The notes beneath the pieces are model-generated. The model was not told where the DNA came from. It did no database searches and saw only the letters and a program-made list of their open reading frames with translations. Position numbers and translations under genes: made by a program. A stretch of 43,098 nt of DNA from a virus: IMG/VR virus record IMGVR_UViG_3300031576_000118, positions 1-43,098 of that record; one strand, written 5' to 3'. How positions within the stretch are numbered: the first letter of the stretch is position 1; every line of letters starts with the position of its first letter. This document shows positions 31,160 through 38,297 of this stretch, in pieces.

Positions 31160-31397
31160 GCCCGCGTCCCTCCTGTTGTCGTGCATCCCGCACCGCCAGT
31201 CCCTGAATCGCCGCCGCGACCGTGCCGAGGTGCTTGAGCGTCTGCTTCGCGTGATCCGGCAGGTCTTGCATGATCAGCACGACGGCCGTCAGATCCTCTT
31301 GCCGCGCCTGCCGCAGCCCACGGAAGAACGCGGCCCGCGTGGCCACCGACGCCGCCGTGCGCGCGTCCTGGATCGCGCACCATGGCCAGATCCTCAT
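30918..31397 (-). CDS. Hypothetical protein, C-terminal half doubtful
   Basis: Start ATG at 31395-31397 in ATGA overlap with the upstream gene. The first ~75 residues look real: MRIWPWCAIQDARTAASVAT, RAAFFRGLRQARQEDLTAVV, then LPDHAKQTLKHLGTVAAAIQ. From about residue 80 the frame overlaps the next gene by some 240 bases and becomes Gly/Ala/Arg-rich. Its stop nevertheless overlaps the nuclease ATG as ATGA. The N-terminal half is alpha-helical. Not recognised. Confidence 0.55.
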   Translation of the reverse strand: MRIWPWCAIQDARTAASVATRAAFFRGLRQARQEDLTAVVLIMQDLPDHAKQTLKHLGTVAAAIQGLAVRDARQQEGRGHGQAGTEGHAQDGGRPGRGGDADPGPAGIGEHRAAAGAQARGDQGAPHRDRDRGGAQVQPGGGVQRSDQGAQAAAARPGL

Positions 31398-31639
31398 GCT
31401 CGCACGCCCTCCCGCGTTTTCTGTCTCGAACGCCAGTTGTTCCGCCGGCAGCGCCGGCATTGCAAGATGTTCCGCTCCCAGATGCAGTCGTGCGCCTGGC
31501 CTATCGCGTGCTGTGCGGCGTCCAGAATCCCTGACATGCTCATCCATCCTCGGTAATAGAGCTCTGCCCAGCTGACCACGCGGACGTCCGACGGCCAACG
31601 CCGCGCCAGCAGCCGGCACCACCAGGCGTGCCGGATCAT
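31394..31639 (-). CDS. Small hypothetical protein with C-terminal cysteines
   Basis: 81 residues starting MIRHAWWCRLLARRWPSD; the ATG overlaps the upstream stop as TGATG (a TTG three bases earlier is an alternative). C-terminus has DCIWERNILQCRRCRR, a possible metal site, then a basic tail. Unrecognised; part of a run of small coupled early genes. Confidence 0.6.
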   Translation of the reverse strand: MIRHAWWCRLLARRWPSDVRVVSWAELYYRGWMSMSGILDAAQHAIGQAHDCIWERNILQCRRCRRNNWRSRQKTREGVRA

Positions 31640-31824
31640 CAATGCGTGCTCCCCTGCGGCCCATAGCCCGACCGCTTGCCGCGGCGCACGCCGCGCGACT
31701 CCTCCACGCGTTGCTGGCGCTCATACCGTCGGCGGCACTTGTCGTTGCAGAACAACCCGTCCTCGTTGCCCGCGCAGGCGCGCCCGCATGCCCAGCAGAA
31801 GCCGGTGCGCTCAAGCGTGTTCAT
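31639..31824 (-). CDS. Small zinc-finger protein
   Basis: 61 residues. FCWACGRACAGNEDGLFCND followed by KCRRRYERQQ matches a treble-clef type zinc finger with CxxC...CxxxC. C-terminal basic tail. Start in ATGA overlap with the gene upstream, stop in TGATG overlap with the next. Likely binds nucleic acid; role unknown. Confidence 0.72.
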   Translation of the reverse strand: MNTLERTGFCWACGRACAGNEDGLFCNDKCRRRYERQQRVEESRGVRRGKRSGYGPQGSTH

Positions 31825-32006
31825 GGCAGCCGCCCTACGAGCTTGTCAAGCCGCTCGAGCGCATCGGCCAGATCCCGCATCGCCGGCGTGATCGGCGGGT
31901 CCTGCTGCTGGGCGAAGTAGACCCGCTTCGCTGTGCGCGCCGCCTTCCGCAGCCCGTCGATGGCGCCCATGACCTCATTCACCTTGAACGTCCCGCAACC
32001 CTTCAT
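31821..32006 (-). CDS. Small hypothetical helical protein
   Basis: 61 residues from the ATG at 32004-32006, which is preceded by GGAGGT and overlaps the upstream stop as ATGA; a GTG at 32021 is a weaker alternative. Helical: NEVMGAIDGLRKAARTAKRV and MRDLADALERLDKLVGRL. No family recognised. Confidence 0.62.
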   Translation of the reverse strand: MKGCGTFKVNEVMGAIDGLRKAARTAKRVYFAQQQDPPITPAMRDLADALERLDKLVGRLP

Positions 32007-32281
32007 GTCGTCCACCTCCACAAGATCGCCTCATGTGGTCGTCGCTGTTTCCTGACCACCCAGCGCTTGCGGTGCATGATTCGCAGCGCCGAGCGGATCT
32101 CGCCAACCGAGCGCCGCTCGACCTTCGGCCGGACCCGCAGCGACATGAACAACCCCGCCGCGGTCATCCCCTCGATGCCGGGCTCGGTCAGCAGATCCTG
32201 CAGCAAGATCATCGTGCCGGTCCGGCGACCGCCATACCGTCCGACCAGCTGCGCGAGGAGGCCGCGCCGGCGCCGTGGCAT
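32003..32281 (-). CDS. Winged-helix-like DNA-binding protein
   Basis: 92 residues from the ATG overlapping the upstream stop as TGATG. Helical core then a wing: GMTAAGLFMSLRVRPKVERR, SVGEIRSALRIMHRKRWVVR, EAILWRWTT. Strongly basic. The pattern (helix, helix-turn-helix, two strands) suggests a winged helix as in phage regulators or replication accessory factors. Confidence 0.62.
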   Translation of the reverse strand: MPRRRRGLLAQLVGRYGGRRTGTMILLQDLLTEPGIEGMTAAGLFMSLRVRPKVERRSVGEIRSALRIMHRKRWVVRKQRRPHEAILWRWTT

Positions 32282-32511
32282 CAATTCCTCACGCAACTGA
32301 GGATCCGCGCCCCGTCCGGCCGGACGCGGGTTCTGAAATTGCCTTGGGCGTACACGGGGCCCGGCCGATAGCTCTGCGGGTAGCCGATGGCCGTAAGATA
32401 GACATTCGGCTGCATCAGGACGATGCCGCAGAGCGAGCACGTTTGCGCCGCGCCCTGGCTGGCGGCCCCGGCCAGGTGCTCAATAAAGACCTCCGCCGCC
32501 AGGACGGTCAT
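32281..32511 (-). CDS. Small hypothetical protein with CxxC
   Basis: 76 residues starting MTVLAAEVFIEHLAGAA; the ATG overlaps the upstream stop as ATGA. Contains TCSLCG and a second region YPQSYRPGPVYAQGNF. Last residues ILSCVRN. Possibly a zinc-binding miniprotein. Unknown. Confidence 0.6.
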   Translation of the reverse strand: MTVLAAEVFIEHLAGAASQGAAQTCSLCGIVLMQPNVYLTAIGYPQSYRPGPVYAQGNFRTRVRPDGARILSCVRN

Positions 32512-32951
32512 CGCTGATCCTCCAGCTGCAGGAACTGGTCCGCCGCGACCTTCTCGTACAGGGTGCGCCCGCCCTGCAGCGCGAGGTACGGCAGGAACAC
32601 CTCCTCGATCTGCACCATGCCGGTCTCGACGAGGGCCATCTGGGCCTGCACCCATCGGAGCATCTGCCGCCACGCCACGCGCGGCGCGCGGGCCTGGTCG
32701 AGGGCTTCGCTGCGCCGCCGGTAGGCCGGCGCCCGGCGAGACTGCAGGGTCTTGAAGACCGCCTCCGTCCGGCACGGGAGCTTGAACGGGACCGGCCGCC
32801 CGCCGATCTGCATTTCAAACATGACCGCCGCGACCTGGCCGGCTGCGTACTTGCTGGCGATCCCGGTCGCGCCTTTGTCGACGAGGAGCCGCGTGATCTC
32901 GGCGATGGTGCGCTCCGGCGGGATCTCGGTGGTCTCCATGTAGAGACTCAT
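32508..32951 (-). CDS. Conserved-type phage early protein of unknown function
   Basis: 147 residues. METTEIPPERTIAEITRLLV, then a strand segment FEMQIGGRPVPFKLPCRTEA, a basic region and RVAWRQMLRWVQAQMALVET followed by GMVQIEEVFLPYLALQGGRT. I have the impression that proteins with this pattern (IPPExTIxEI ... RVAWRxxLRWVxAQ ... EVFLPY) occur in many phages, but their function is not known to me. Coupled to both neighbours. Confidence 0.72.
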   Translation of the reverse strand: MSLYMETTEIPPERTIAEITRLLVDKGATGIASKYAAGQVAAVMFEMQIGGRPVPFKLPCRTEAVFKTLQSRRAPAYRRRSEALDQARAPRVAWRQMLRWVQAQMALVETGMVQIEEVFLPYLALQGGRTLYEKVAADQFLQLEDQR

Positions 32952-33154
32952 CGCGCGGCCTCAAGGAGGACCAGGGCCGCGGGCGTGCCAGGCCGCGGCG
33001 TGGCGGTCAGCAGCCGCGCCTGATCGGGCACGTTCCCCAGCGAGCGCACGCTGACATGCAGCAGCGCCCGCAAGGCGATCGCGGGCTCGATGGTGCCCCC
33101 GGCCTGCGCCTCCAGGATCCTGTGCGCCGCCCGGATCCCTTCGTCGTGGGTCAT
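32948..33154 (-). CDS. Small hypothetical helical protein
   Basis: 68 residues from ATG at 33152-33154, in ATGA overlap with the ParB-like stop. IRAAHRILEAQAGG, LRALLHVSVRSLGNVPDQ: helical. The stop overlaps the next gene as ATGA. No family recognised. Confidence 0.6.
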   Translation of the reverse strand: MTHDEGIRAAHRILEAQAGGTIEPAIALRALLHVSVRSLGNVPDQARLLTATPRPGTPAALVLLEAAR

Positions 33155-34647
33155 CGCGCTCGCGCGGGCTGCTTCGCCTTCGCCGCCGTGGCCGGCGCCT
33201 TTGCAGACGTCTGCACCGGCTGCTCGACGGGCGCCGCCTGGTCCAAGATCTTCTGGACATCGATGCCGAGCGCCTTGGCGCGCTTCGGGAACTCGCGCGG
33301 GCCGGACCATCCATGCACGCCATGCGCTAGGACCATGAAGGCGGCGTGCCGCAGCACGTCCTCGGCGGTCGCGCCGACCGGCACATAACTCGCGGCGGCG
33401 GCTGACGTCAAGCCGCCGTAATTGGGCGCGCACTCCCGGATGACGAGCTGCGCGAGCAACCCGCTGGCTTTCGTCGGCGCTTTCTTGACGGCCACAGCCA
33501 CGGCCTTGAGGATCGCCGGCATCGCTGTCTTCCACCGCGCTCGCTCGGCTTCCTGACGGGCTTCCTCGGCCTTGCGGCGCACCTGCTCGTGCTCATAGCG
33601 CTGCGCGGCCGTGCCGCCGTCCTTCGCCACCGCCGTCGCCGAGTACTTGGCCCGCTGGGCGCGCTCCTTCTGCCACTGGCCCCAGTGAATCTTGCACTTC
33701 TCCTTGTTGATGCAGACCCGGAACGCCTGGCCGCGGCCTTCGCCGACCACGACGACGCCGATCACGGAGCGCTCGCAGAGCTTGGACCCCTGCTTGCCGT
33801 CGGCGCGCTCCCACGAAGTCGGCACGATGGTCCGCCGGCTCGGGTCCCGGGCGTCGCGCTCGATGAGGTGTTCCTGCGTGATATGCACGACTTTCTCGGC
33901 TTCCTTCTGCGCCGACTTCATCGTGCTCACGGTCTCGGGAAACAGGAAGGCGTCGGCCCTCTCCGCATCGAAGCGGACGTGCTCGGTGATCCACTCCTCC
34001 AGCTCGCGGACGCTCACGGCCTTGTACCCGGAGAGCGGGTCCTTCCCGTCCCGCGCCTCGTCGAACATGGTGCTGGCGTCCTGCCACAAGCCGCCGTCCT
34101 GCCCGCGGGCCGGATGGCCGAAGGCGCGCTGCTGATCCGGCGGTGTTAGCCGCGCCAGCAGGATCGCGTGACCGGCCGTGATCCTGCCATCGAGGAACAC
34201 CGTGCGGATCGGCTCGATGAGATTCAGCAGCTTGATGCGGTCGTAGATGTACTTCACCGATCGGCCCACCCGCTCGGCGATCTTCGCGGCATCGTAGCCC
34301 GGCATCTTCAAGAGCTGCCGGTACCCTTCGGCTTCCTCGAGCTGATGCAGATCCTGCCGCTGCAGGTTCTCGATCACCTGGATCTCGAGCGCGTCCTTGT
34401 CGCTCAGCTCTCGGACCGTGGCGGGCACGGCCGTTAACCCCGCCGCCTTCGCCGCGCGGAAGCGCCGCTCGCCGGCGACGATCTCGAAGTGCCCGTTGCC
34501 CGCGACCGGCCGGACCAGGATCGGCTGCAGCACGCCGTGCTGCTTGACGCTCTTGGTCAGTTCAATCAACGCCGGCCCGTCAAACTGCTTCCGCGGGTTG
34601 GTCTTTGACGGCACCAACTTCCCGATGTCCACCGAATATGTGCTCAT
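33151..34647 (-). CDS. ParB-like protein
   Basis: 498 residues from the second of two ATGs (34645-34647), which has GAGGG upstream. N-terminal ParB domain: VDIGKLVPSKTNPRKQF, HGVLQPILVRPVAG, IVAGERRFRAAKAAGLT, ALEIQVIENLQRQDLHQLEE. HTH at about 120-150 (YDAAKIAERVGRSVKYIYD). A long C-terminal extension with charged helices (EQVRRKAEEARQEAERARW) differs from plasmid ParB. Because no ParA is present and the element integrates, a role in partition is doubtful; phage ParB-like proteins may regulate replication or transcription or nick DNA. Confidence 0.87.
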   Translation of the reverse strand: MSTYSVDIGKLVPSKTNPRKQFDGPALIELTKSVKQHGVLQPILVRPVAGNGHFEIVAGERRFRAAKAAGLTAVPATVRELSDKDALEIQVIENLQRQDLHQLEEAEGYRQLLKMPGYDAAKIAERVGRSVKYIYDRIKLLNLIEPIRTVFLDGRITAGHAILLARLTPPDQQRAFGHPARGQDGGLWQDASTMFDEARDGKDPLSGYKAVSVRELEEWITEHVRFDAERADAFLFPETVSTMKSAQKEAEKVVHITQEHLIERDARDPSRRTIVPTSWERADGKQGSKLCERSVIGVVVVGEGRGQAFRVCINKEKCKIHWGQWQKERAQRAKYSATAVAKDGGTAAQRYEHEQVRRKAEEARQEAERARWKTAMPAILKAVAVAVKKAPTKASGLLAQLVIRECAPNYGGLTSAAAASYVPVGATAEDVLRHAAFMVLAHGVHGWSGPREFPKRAKALGIDVQKILDQAAPVEQPVQTSAKAPATAAKAKQPARAR

Positions 34648-34688
34648 GCTGCCCTCGCCCATGTTGGCGGCCCGCCCAGGCCGCGCCC

Positions 34689-35153
34689 TCAGAGAAACAA
34701 CTGCAACTGCGCCTCGTGCGGCGCCAACTCACACCAGTTCTTCGCCTCGGCCAGCACCTGCGCCCGCGACAGCTGCTGCGGATCCACGTCCCAGGGGAAG
34801 AGCCGGGCGTTCTGCTCGCCCGGCGGATCCGGGAGACGATCGTTGCGGTACGTCCAGACGTACTTCGGGATGGTCGTGCGGCCAGCCAGCCAGGCATAGC
34901 CGGTGGGGGTGATCGTCCAGGTGTCGTCCGCCGGGCCGGCATGCGCGATCAGGCCGAAGACCTGCAGCCGGGCGAAATCGCTGTACGTGCCGTGCGGCAG
35001 GTCCGGGATCTCCGCAATTTTCATGGGTGCCCCGCCGCGGTCGTGGAGGACGCGCGCCAGGCGGTAGAGCGCGCGCAGCTGCGCCAGCCGGACGCTGCGG
35101 CGGTAGAGGAGCTTCTTGGCCCCGCAGGCCGGGCACGCCTCGAAGTGCTTCAT
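34689..35153 (-). CDS. Zinc-finger/winged-helix protein
   Basis: 154 residues. N-terminal zinc knuckle FEACPACGAKK, then helices LAQLRALYRLARVLHD and a winged-helix-like segment (KIAEIPDLPHGTYSDFARLQ, FGLIAHAGPADDTWTITPTG). C-terminal Trp-rich part, ending in APHEAQLQLFL. Looks like a DNA-binding regulator or replication accessory. Stop is followed by ParB-like gene after about 40 bases. Confidence 0.68.
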   Translation of the reverse strand: MKHFEACPACGAKKLLYRRSVRLAQLRALYRLARVLHDRGGAPMKIAEIPDLPHGTYSDFARLQVFGLIAHAGPADDTWTITPTGYAWLAGRTTIPKYVWTYRNDRLPDPPGEQNARLFPWDVDPQQLSRAQVLAEAKNWCELAPHEAQLQLFL

Positions 35154-35647
35154 GGCTGCTGTTCCACCGTCACGCGAATCACGCCCTCGCGCGGATCCGC
35201 CAGCTGCGCGAACGCGCGCCGATTCAAATCGATCAACCGTCCGAGTCGACGCGCCGGTCCCCGGTCCAGGACACGCGCCTCAATGCAACGACTCACCCTC
35301 TTGTCAGAGAGCAAGTGGCCGGGGCTGTCTACGCGGCAGACCCGGACGGTTGACCCCAGCGGCACATCCCACATCGCCGCGAACAAGACCCGGCGCTGCT
35401 CCAGCTCGTACAGGCTTGTCCCGGAAGCCGTTGGGCAACGCGGGTCTGGGTTGTACCGGCAGCACTCCGTGGAGTACCACGACGCCGCACCCTCCTCGGC
35501 ACTGGCCACCGCCACGCCCAGGAATAAGCCCAGGAAGAACGCGATCCCCAACGCGACGAAGAAGGCCTGGCGGGCCAGCTGGCGATGGCGCAGGCACGGC
35601 GACAGGCAGCCGTTGACCATCTGTTCGAAGTCTCGGATGGCGTCCAT
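35150..35647 (-). CDS. RlpA-like double-psi beta-barrel protein, membrane-anchored or secreted
   Basis: 165 residues; ATG at 35645-35647 overlaps the replication gene stop as TGATG. One hydrophobic segment at about 27-48 (QAFFVALGIAFFLGLFLG) ending at ASA-EE looks like a signal-anchor or signal peptide. The rest matches a RlpA/expansin-like DPBB: EEGAASWYSTE, ASGTSLYELEQ, PLGSTVRVC, EARVLDRGPARRLGRLIDLN, then AFAQL and VIRVTVE. A family Asp lies in LDRGP. RlpA proteins cleave naked glycan strands of peptidoglycan. Four Cys (incl. RVCRV, RCIEA) could form disulfides. In an early operon without a recognisable endolysin, this could be a lytic enzyme or a wall modifier. Confidence 0.78.
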   Translation of the reverse strand: MDAIRDFEQMVNGCLSPCLRHRQLARQAFFVALGIAFFLGLFLGVAVASAEEGAASWYSTECCRYNPDPRCPTASGTSLYELEQRRVLFAAMWDVPLGSTVRVCRVDSPGHLLSDKRVSRCIEARVLDRGPARRLGRLIDLNRRAFAQLADPREGVIRVTVEQQP

Positions 35648-36441
35648 CACCCCGCCCGACCGATCGGCGCGGTCAGCTCGCGGATCCGTGCCTGATTGAC
35701 CAGCGCCTCCGGCGTGATCGCCGCTGTCGGCTCCGTCCGCGGCTCCGGATCGTCTTCCCACAGTTTTTGATTGAGCCAGGTCTTCGGATGTGGGATGAAC
35801 TTGCCGAACTCGCGCTTCCAGTCCGCGCTCTCCTTCTGCCGGGCCAACGCCTTCATGATCCATGCCAGCAGGTGCGCGTCGGGCTTGATGCGCTCCCAGG
35901 ACTTGCAGGCTTCGGCCTTGCCGACTTTGCGTGGGTAGGCCTTCCAAAACAGATCGAACTCGGATGTACAAGAACTTCCCTTCTCTTCTCTTCTCTTCCC
36001 TTCAGTCGAACGCGTTGATACTGGTTCATACGTGTCAGAACAGGTGCGAACTTGCCCACACCACGCCTTGTAGTCAGCCTCAGGTGGCACCGGGAAGTCG
36101 CTGTCCTCGCGCATGTTGCCGACGATCTTCTGGTATTCTTCGCGCGCATCGTCGGGCACCTGCAAGTAATGGGTGCTCTGGACGCTCCAGCGGAAGAGCA
36201 ATCCGGCCTCGTGCAGCTCACTCAGCCAGGTTTCGACCTTGGCGACCGTCACGGTCTTAAGCTTCGGGAAGACCATGCCCTTGATGACGTCGGCGTCGCC
36301 TTCCATGCGGCCGAGGTTGTCTTGGCAGGGGATGAGCCAGGTGTAGAGCAGCATGGGCCAGGGCCCGGAGAGGGCGTTGACGCGGCGGCTGTGGGAAATC
36401 TTCCAGTAGAGCATCCGTCCGCGGACGTTGCGGCTCCCCAT
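35647..36441 (-). CDS. Replication initiation protein, gpO/DnaD-like
   Basis: 264 residues. N-terminus WKISHSRRVNALSGPWPMLL and the winged region ending LFRWSVQSTHYLQVPDD resemble the N-terminal winged helix of phage replication initiators. The C-terminal half EFDLFWKAYPRKVGKAEACK, then WKREFGKFIPHPKTWLNQKL is typical of primosomal/replisome-organiser proteins. In lambda the origin lies within gene O; a 29-bp mirror repeat lies in the corresponding gene here. Helicase loader was not identified, so host proteins may be recruited by this protein. Confidence 0.82.
   Translation of the reverse strand: MGSRNVRGRMLYWKISHSRRVNALSGPWPMLLYTWLIPCQDNLGRMEGDADVIKGMVFPKLKTVTVAKVETWLSELHEAGLLFRWSVQSTHYLQVPDDAREEYQKIVGNMREDSDFPVPPEADYKAWCGQVRTCSDTYEPVSTRSTEGKRREEKGSSCTSEFDLFWKAYPRKVGKAEACKSWERIKPDAHLLAWIMKALARQKESADWKREFGKFIPHPKTWLNQKLWEDDPEPRTEPTAAITPEALVNQARIRELTAPIGRAG
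35975..36003. repeat. Perfect mirror repeat, homopurine-homopyrimidine tract
   Basis: Twenty-nine bases on the + strand, all C or T, of the form CTTCCC-TTCTC-TTCTCTT-CTCTT-CCCTTC, reading identically in both directions on the same strand (A flanks at both ends extend it to 31). Such mirror-symmetric purine tracts can fold into an intramolecular triplex (H-DNA) under superhelical stress. It lies within the replication initiator gene and encodes GKRREEKG. Possible origin element; not proven. Confidence 0.85.
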
Positions 36442-36460
36442 TACCGCCGCGCGCTTTCGC

Positions 36461-36745
36461 TCATGATGGCGAGACCGTGTAGTAGGGCTTCAAGCGCTTG
36501 CGGATGAATGCGGCAAGGTTCGCGCAGTCCCCGCGCTTCTTCAACGGCAGGTCGTGCCAGCGGTTGTGCGTCGGGTAGACGTCGAGCACCAGGTTGATGC
36601 GGAACTGGTACGGCGTGAGTTCCTTCACGAGGTAGCCTTTGCTGCGCAGCGCCAAGATCTCGGCGGTCCGGACCGGGAGGCGCAACAGGCGCGCCGCGCT
36701 GAGCGCCTCCCGGTACCCATCCCACACCTCGCCCATATCGCCCAT
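36461..36745 (-). CDS. Hypothetical early protein
   Basis: 94 residues starting MGDMGEVWDGYREALSAARL. LPVRTAEILALRSKGYLVKE, FRINLVLDVYPTHNRWHDLP, then KRGDCANLAAFIRKRLKPYY. Mixed alpha/beta. It follows the zinc-ribbon gene and precedes the replication initiator. No family recognised. Ribosome binding site is weak. Confidence 0.66.
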   Translation of the reverse strand: MGDMGEVWDGYREALSAARLLRLPVRTAEILALRSKGYLVKELTPYQFRINLVLDVYPTHNRWHDLPLKKRGDCANLAAFIRKRLKPYYTVSPS

Positions 36746-36756
36746 GTGCCGACTCG

Positions 36757-37094
36757 CTAGGACGCGGTTGATTTCTCCGCGGCGGGCTTATACGATTCCC
36801 AAATTACCTTTCCTTCGTCATCCTTTCTGAGGAAGAAGGCGCCCTCCTCCTTCGTCTTGCCGAAGGTCGCCTGGGCCTTGCAGGACGCGCAGCAGATTTT
36901 CACGTACTCGTACTTGTCCTTCTCGGTGATGTATGCCCGAAGATAGAGGATCTGCTCTCGCAGAGCCCGCATTTGTAGACGTCCGAGAAGCCCAGGTGCT
37001 GCGACTCGGTGATCACTTCGTGCAGGTTCTCGCCCATAAAGGTGAAGTCATAGACCTGCTTGCCGATCTGTTTGCGGACCGTCAGGTGCATCAT
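36757..37094 (-). pseudogene. Zinc-ribbon protein split by a frameshift
   Basis: Two frames together form one protein: MMHLTVRKQIGKQVYDFTFM, then GENLHEVITESQHLGFSDVY and KCGLCE (start 37094, frame runs to 36900), and in the -1 frame QILYLRAYITEKDKYEYVKI, then CCASCKAQATFGKTKEEGAF. Joined at about 36951-36960 they give CGLCES-QILYLRAY...CCASC, a complete CxxC...CxxC zinc ribbon with flanking strands that I recognise as a common phage early protein pattern. One missing base explains it. No slippery heptamer is present, so a mutation or assembly error is more likely than programmed frameshifting. An ATG at 36972 could allow separate translation of the second part. Confidence 0.72.
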
Positions 37095-38071
37095 GCTGCG
37101 ACCCTCCGCTTCGTCGTCGTGCGCGGCGCGGCCGGCTTACGCGAGCTGGTCATGTCTTCGGCGGCCGCGAGAGCCTCCCTCTCGGCCTCAGGCACGTCCC
37201 CGTTGCCGGCTCCATTCGTCTCGCTCGGGCTCGTCTGGGCCGCAGCTGCAGGCTCAGGAGGTGCAAGCTTGAGCAGCAGCGGGTAGTCCTTCTGCAGCGG
37301 CTCGACGCCCTGGGTTTCCTTCTTCCAGATTTCCTTCGCGGCCAGGAAGAGCGGGAACTGGTGCTCGACCTCGGTCAGGATGAAGCCCCGCTTGTTACGC
37401 TTGTACCCGAGGCGCAAGACGGCCAAGCGGATCGTCCGCGACGCCATGGCCGGCCGCTCAGCCACGAAGGCCTCTTTGTAGCCCGACAGTTGGATCTCCA
37501 TGTTCGGCCAGACGTACTGGCCGGTCTTGAAGTCCAAGATCCAGAGCTCCCAGGCTTGGGTCTCCGTGTTGAAAATCTCGCACAGCAGGTCGATTGTGCC
37601 GGCGTAGCCGTGCACATCGTTCCAGACGACGAACTCGCGGTTGATGACGCGCGGGTAGAACCCGGTCCCCTTCTTGACCGATTCGTACCAGGCCACGAAG
37701 GACATGAGGCAGTTGTACTCGTCGAGGCTGAGCTCCTCCGGACCGCGCGTGGTGTTGTTGATGTAGGAGGCCCCCATCGCGATCGGCTTGCCGTCCAGGA
37801 GCTCGAGGATGGCCTGGTGGACCTTCGAGCCGCGGTCCCCGGCCTCGTTCTTGATGGCCTCGGCCTCGTCCCAGCCCTTTTCGGCGAGCCACTTGTAGAA
37901 CGGGACGCCCTTCGGATAGAACCCGGTGATCCAGGTCACCGACGGCACGTACTCGAAGCTCTCGGGGAGCCCGGTGGCCTCAACAACCTTCGGGCGCGCG
38001 TACCAGCGCTCGTCGATCGTGGTGACCTGCAACCACTGGCCGTCCTTCACCGTGCGGATCTCTTTCTTCAT
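37091..38071 (-). CDS. PD-(D/E)XK exonuclease, Cas4/RecB-like family
   Basis: 326 residues with AAGGGGG upstream of the ATG. Nuclease motifs: GSKVH with His85, GTIDLLCE with Asp161, WILDFKTG with Asp180 and Lys182, and QLSGY with Gln194 and Tyr198: the order of the RecB-type PD-(D/E)XK family. C-terminal ~60 residues are low complexity (PPEPAAAAQTSPSETNG) and basic at the end. It probably resects double-strand ends for phage recombination. Coupled by ATGA to the zinc-ribbon gene. Confidence 0.85.
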   Translation of the reverse strand: MKKEIRTVKDGQWLQVTTIDERWYARPKVVEATGLPESFEYVPSVTWITGFYPKGVPFYKWLAEKGWDEAEAIKNEAGDRGSKVHQAILELLDGKPIAMGASYINNTTRGPEELSLDEYNCLMSFVAWYESVKKGTGFYPRVINREFVVWNDVHGYAGTIDLLCEIFNTETQAWELWILDFKTGQYVWPNMEIQLSGYKEAFVAERPAMASRTIRLAVLRLGYKRNKRGFILTEVEHQFPLFLAAKEIWKKETQGVEPLQKDYPLLLKLAPPEPAAAAQTSPSETNGAGNGDVPEAEREALAAAEDMTSSRKPAAPRTTTKRRVAA

Positions 38072-38083
38072 CGCAGTTCCCCC

Positions 38084-38111
38084 TTGCCTTTCCCGATCGC
38101 CGTGCTACACT
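38084..38111 (+). promoter_or_regulatory. Candidate promoter of an antisense RNA
   Basis: TTGCCT (38084-38089), 16 bases, then extended -10 TGCTACACT (hexamer TACACT at 38106-38111). The GTGCTA context is shared with the promoter before the tRNA-like RNA. Predicted start near 38118, facing away from the exonuclease gene. Confidence 0.5.
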
Positions 38112-38117
38112 GCCCCT

Positions 38118-38178
38118 GGGTCGATCCACCGGCCCAGGTTCTGCCGCCCTGACGCAGCAACGTCAGGGCGTTTTCTTT
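38118..38178 (+). ncRNA. Short + strand antisense RNA candidate
   Basis: Downstream of the promoter, CCTGGG (38115-38120) pairs with CCCAGG (38133-38138). A second hairpin, CGCCCTGACG/CGTCAGGGCG (38145-38154 / 38161-38170), with loop CAGCAA is followed by TTTTCTTT: a strong terminator. The product would be about 60 bases, made against the gap between two leftward early genes. Position and size recall the lambda OOP antisense RNA. The function is inferred. Confidence 0.6.
38145..38178 (+). terminator. Terminator of the antisense RNA
   Basis: A perfect 10-bp stem CGCCCTGACG/CGTCAGGGCG with loop CAGCAA and TTTTCTTT tail. The T-tract follows only on the + strand, so it acts on rightward transcripts; leftward early mRNA should read through. 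Confidence 0.85.
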
Positions 38179-38297
38179 CAGGGAAACGAGGCTGGCGGCT
38201 CGCGCTTCGCCGCCGCGCACCCTGCACAACTGCACGCACAGTCCAGGCTCCCCAGGCAGTCGTCCTTCCCGCAGTGCTGCGGGATCACGTCGTTCAT
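38178..38297 (-). CDS. Cysteine-rich mini-protein
   Basis: 39 residues beginning MNDVIPQHCGKDDCLGSLD and continuing CACSCAGCAAAKRE. Six Cys in C-x4-C-x5-C-x-C-x-C-x2-C (about 15% Cys). The ATG (38295-38297) overlaps the upstream stop as ATGA, which is the main support. Probably binds zinc. The antisense RNA ends exactly at its stop. Confidence 0.6.
   Translation of the reverse strand: MNDVIPQHCGKDDCLGSLDCACSCAGCAAAKREPPASFP

Noticed and set aside
33151-34647. Plasmid-type partition system
   Set aside because: No ParA and no visible parS cluster; the element integrates, so ParB-like is a family label only.
38145-38178. Leftward terminator in the early operon
   Set aside because: The T-tract follows the hairpin only on the + strand.
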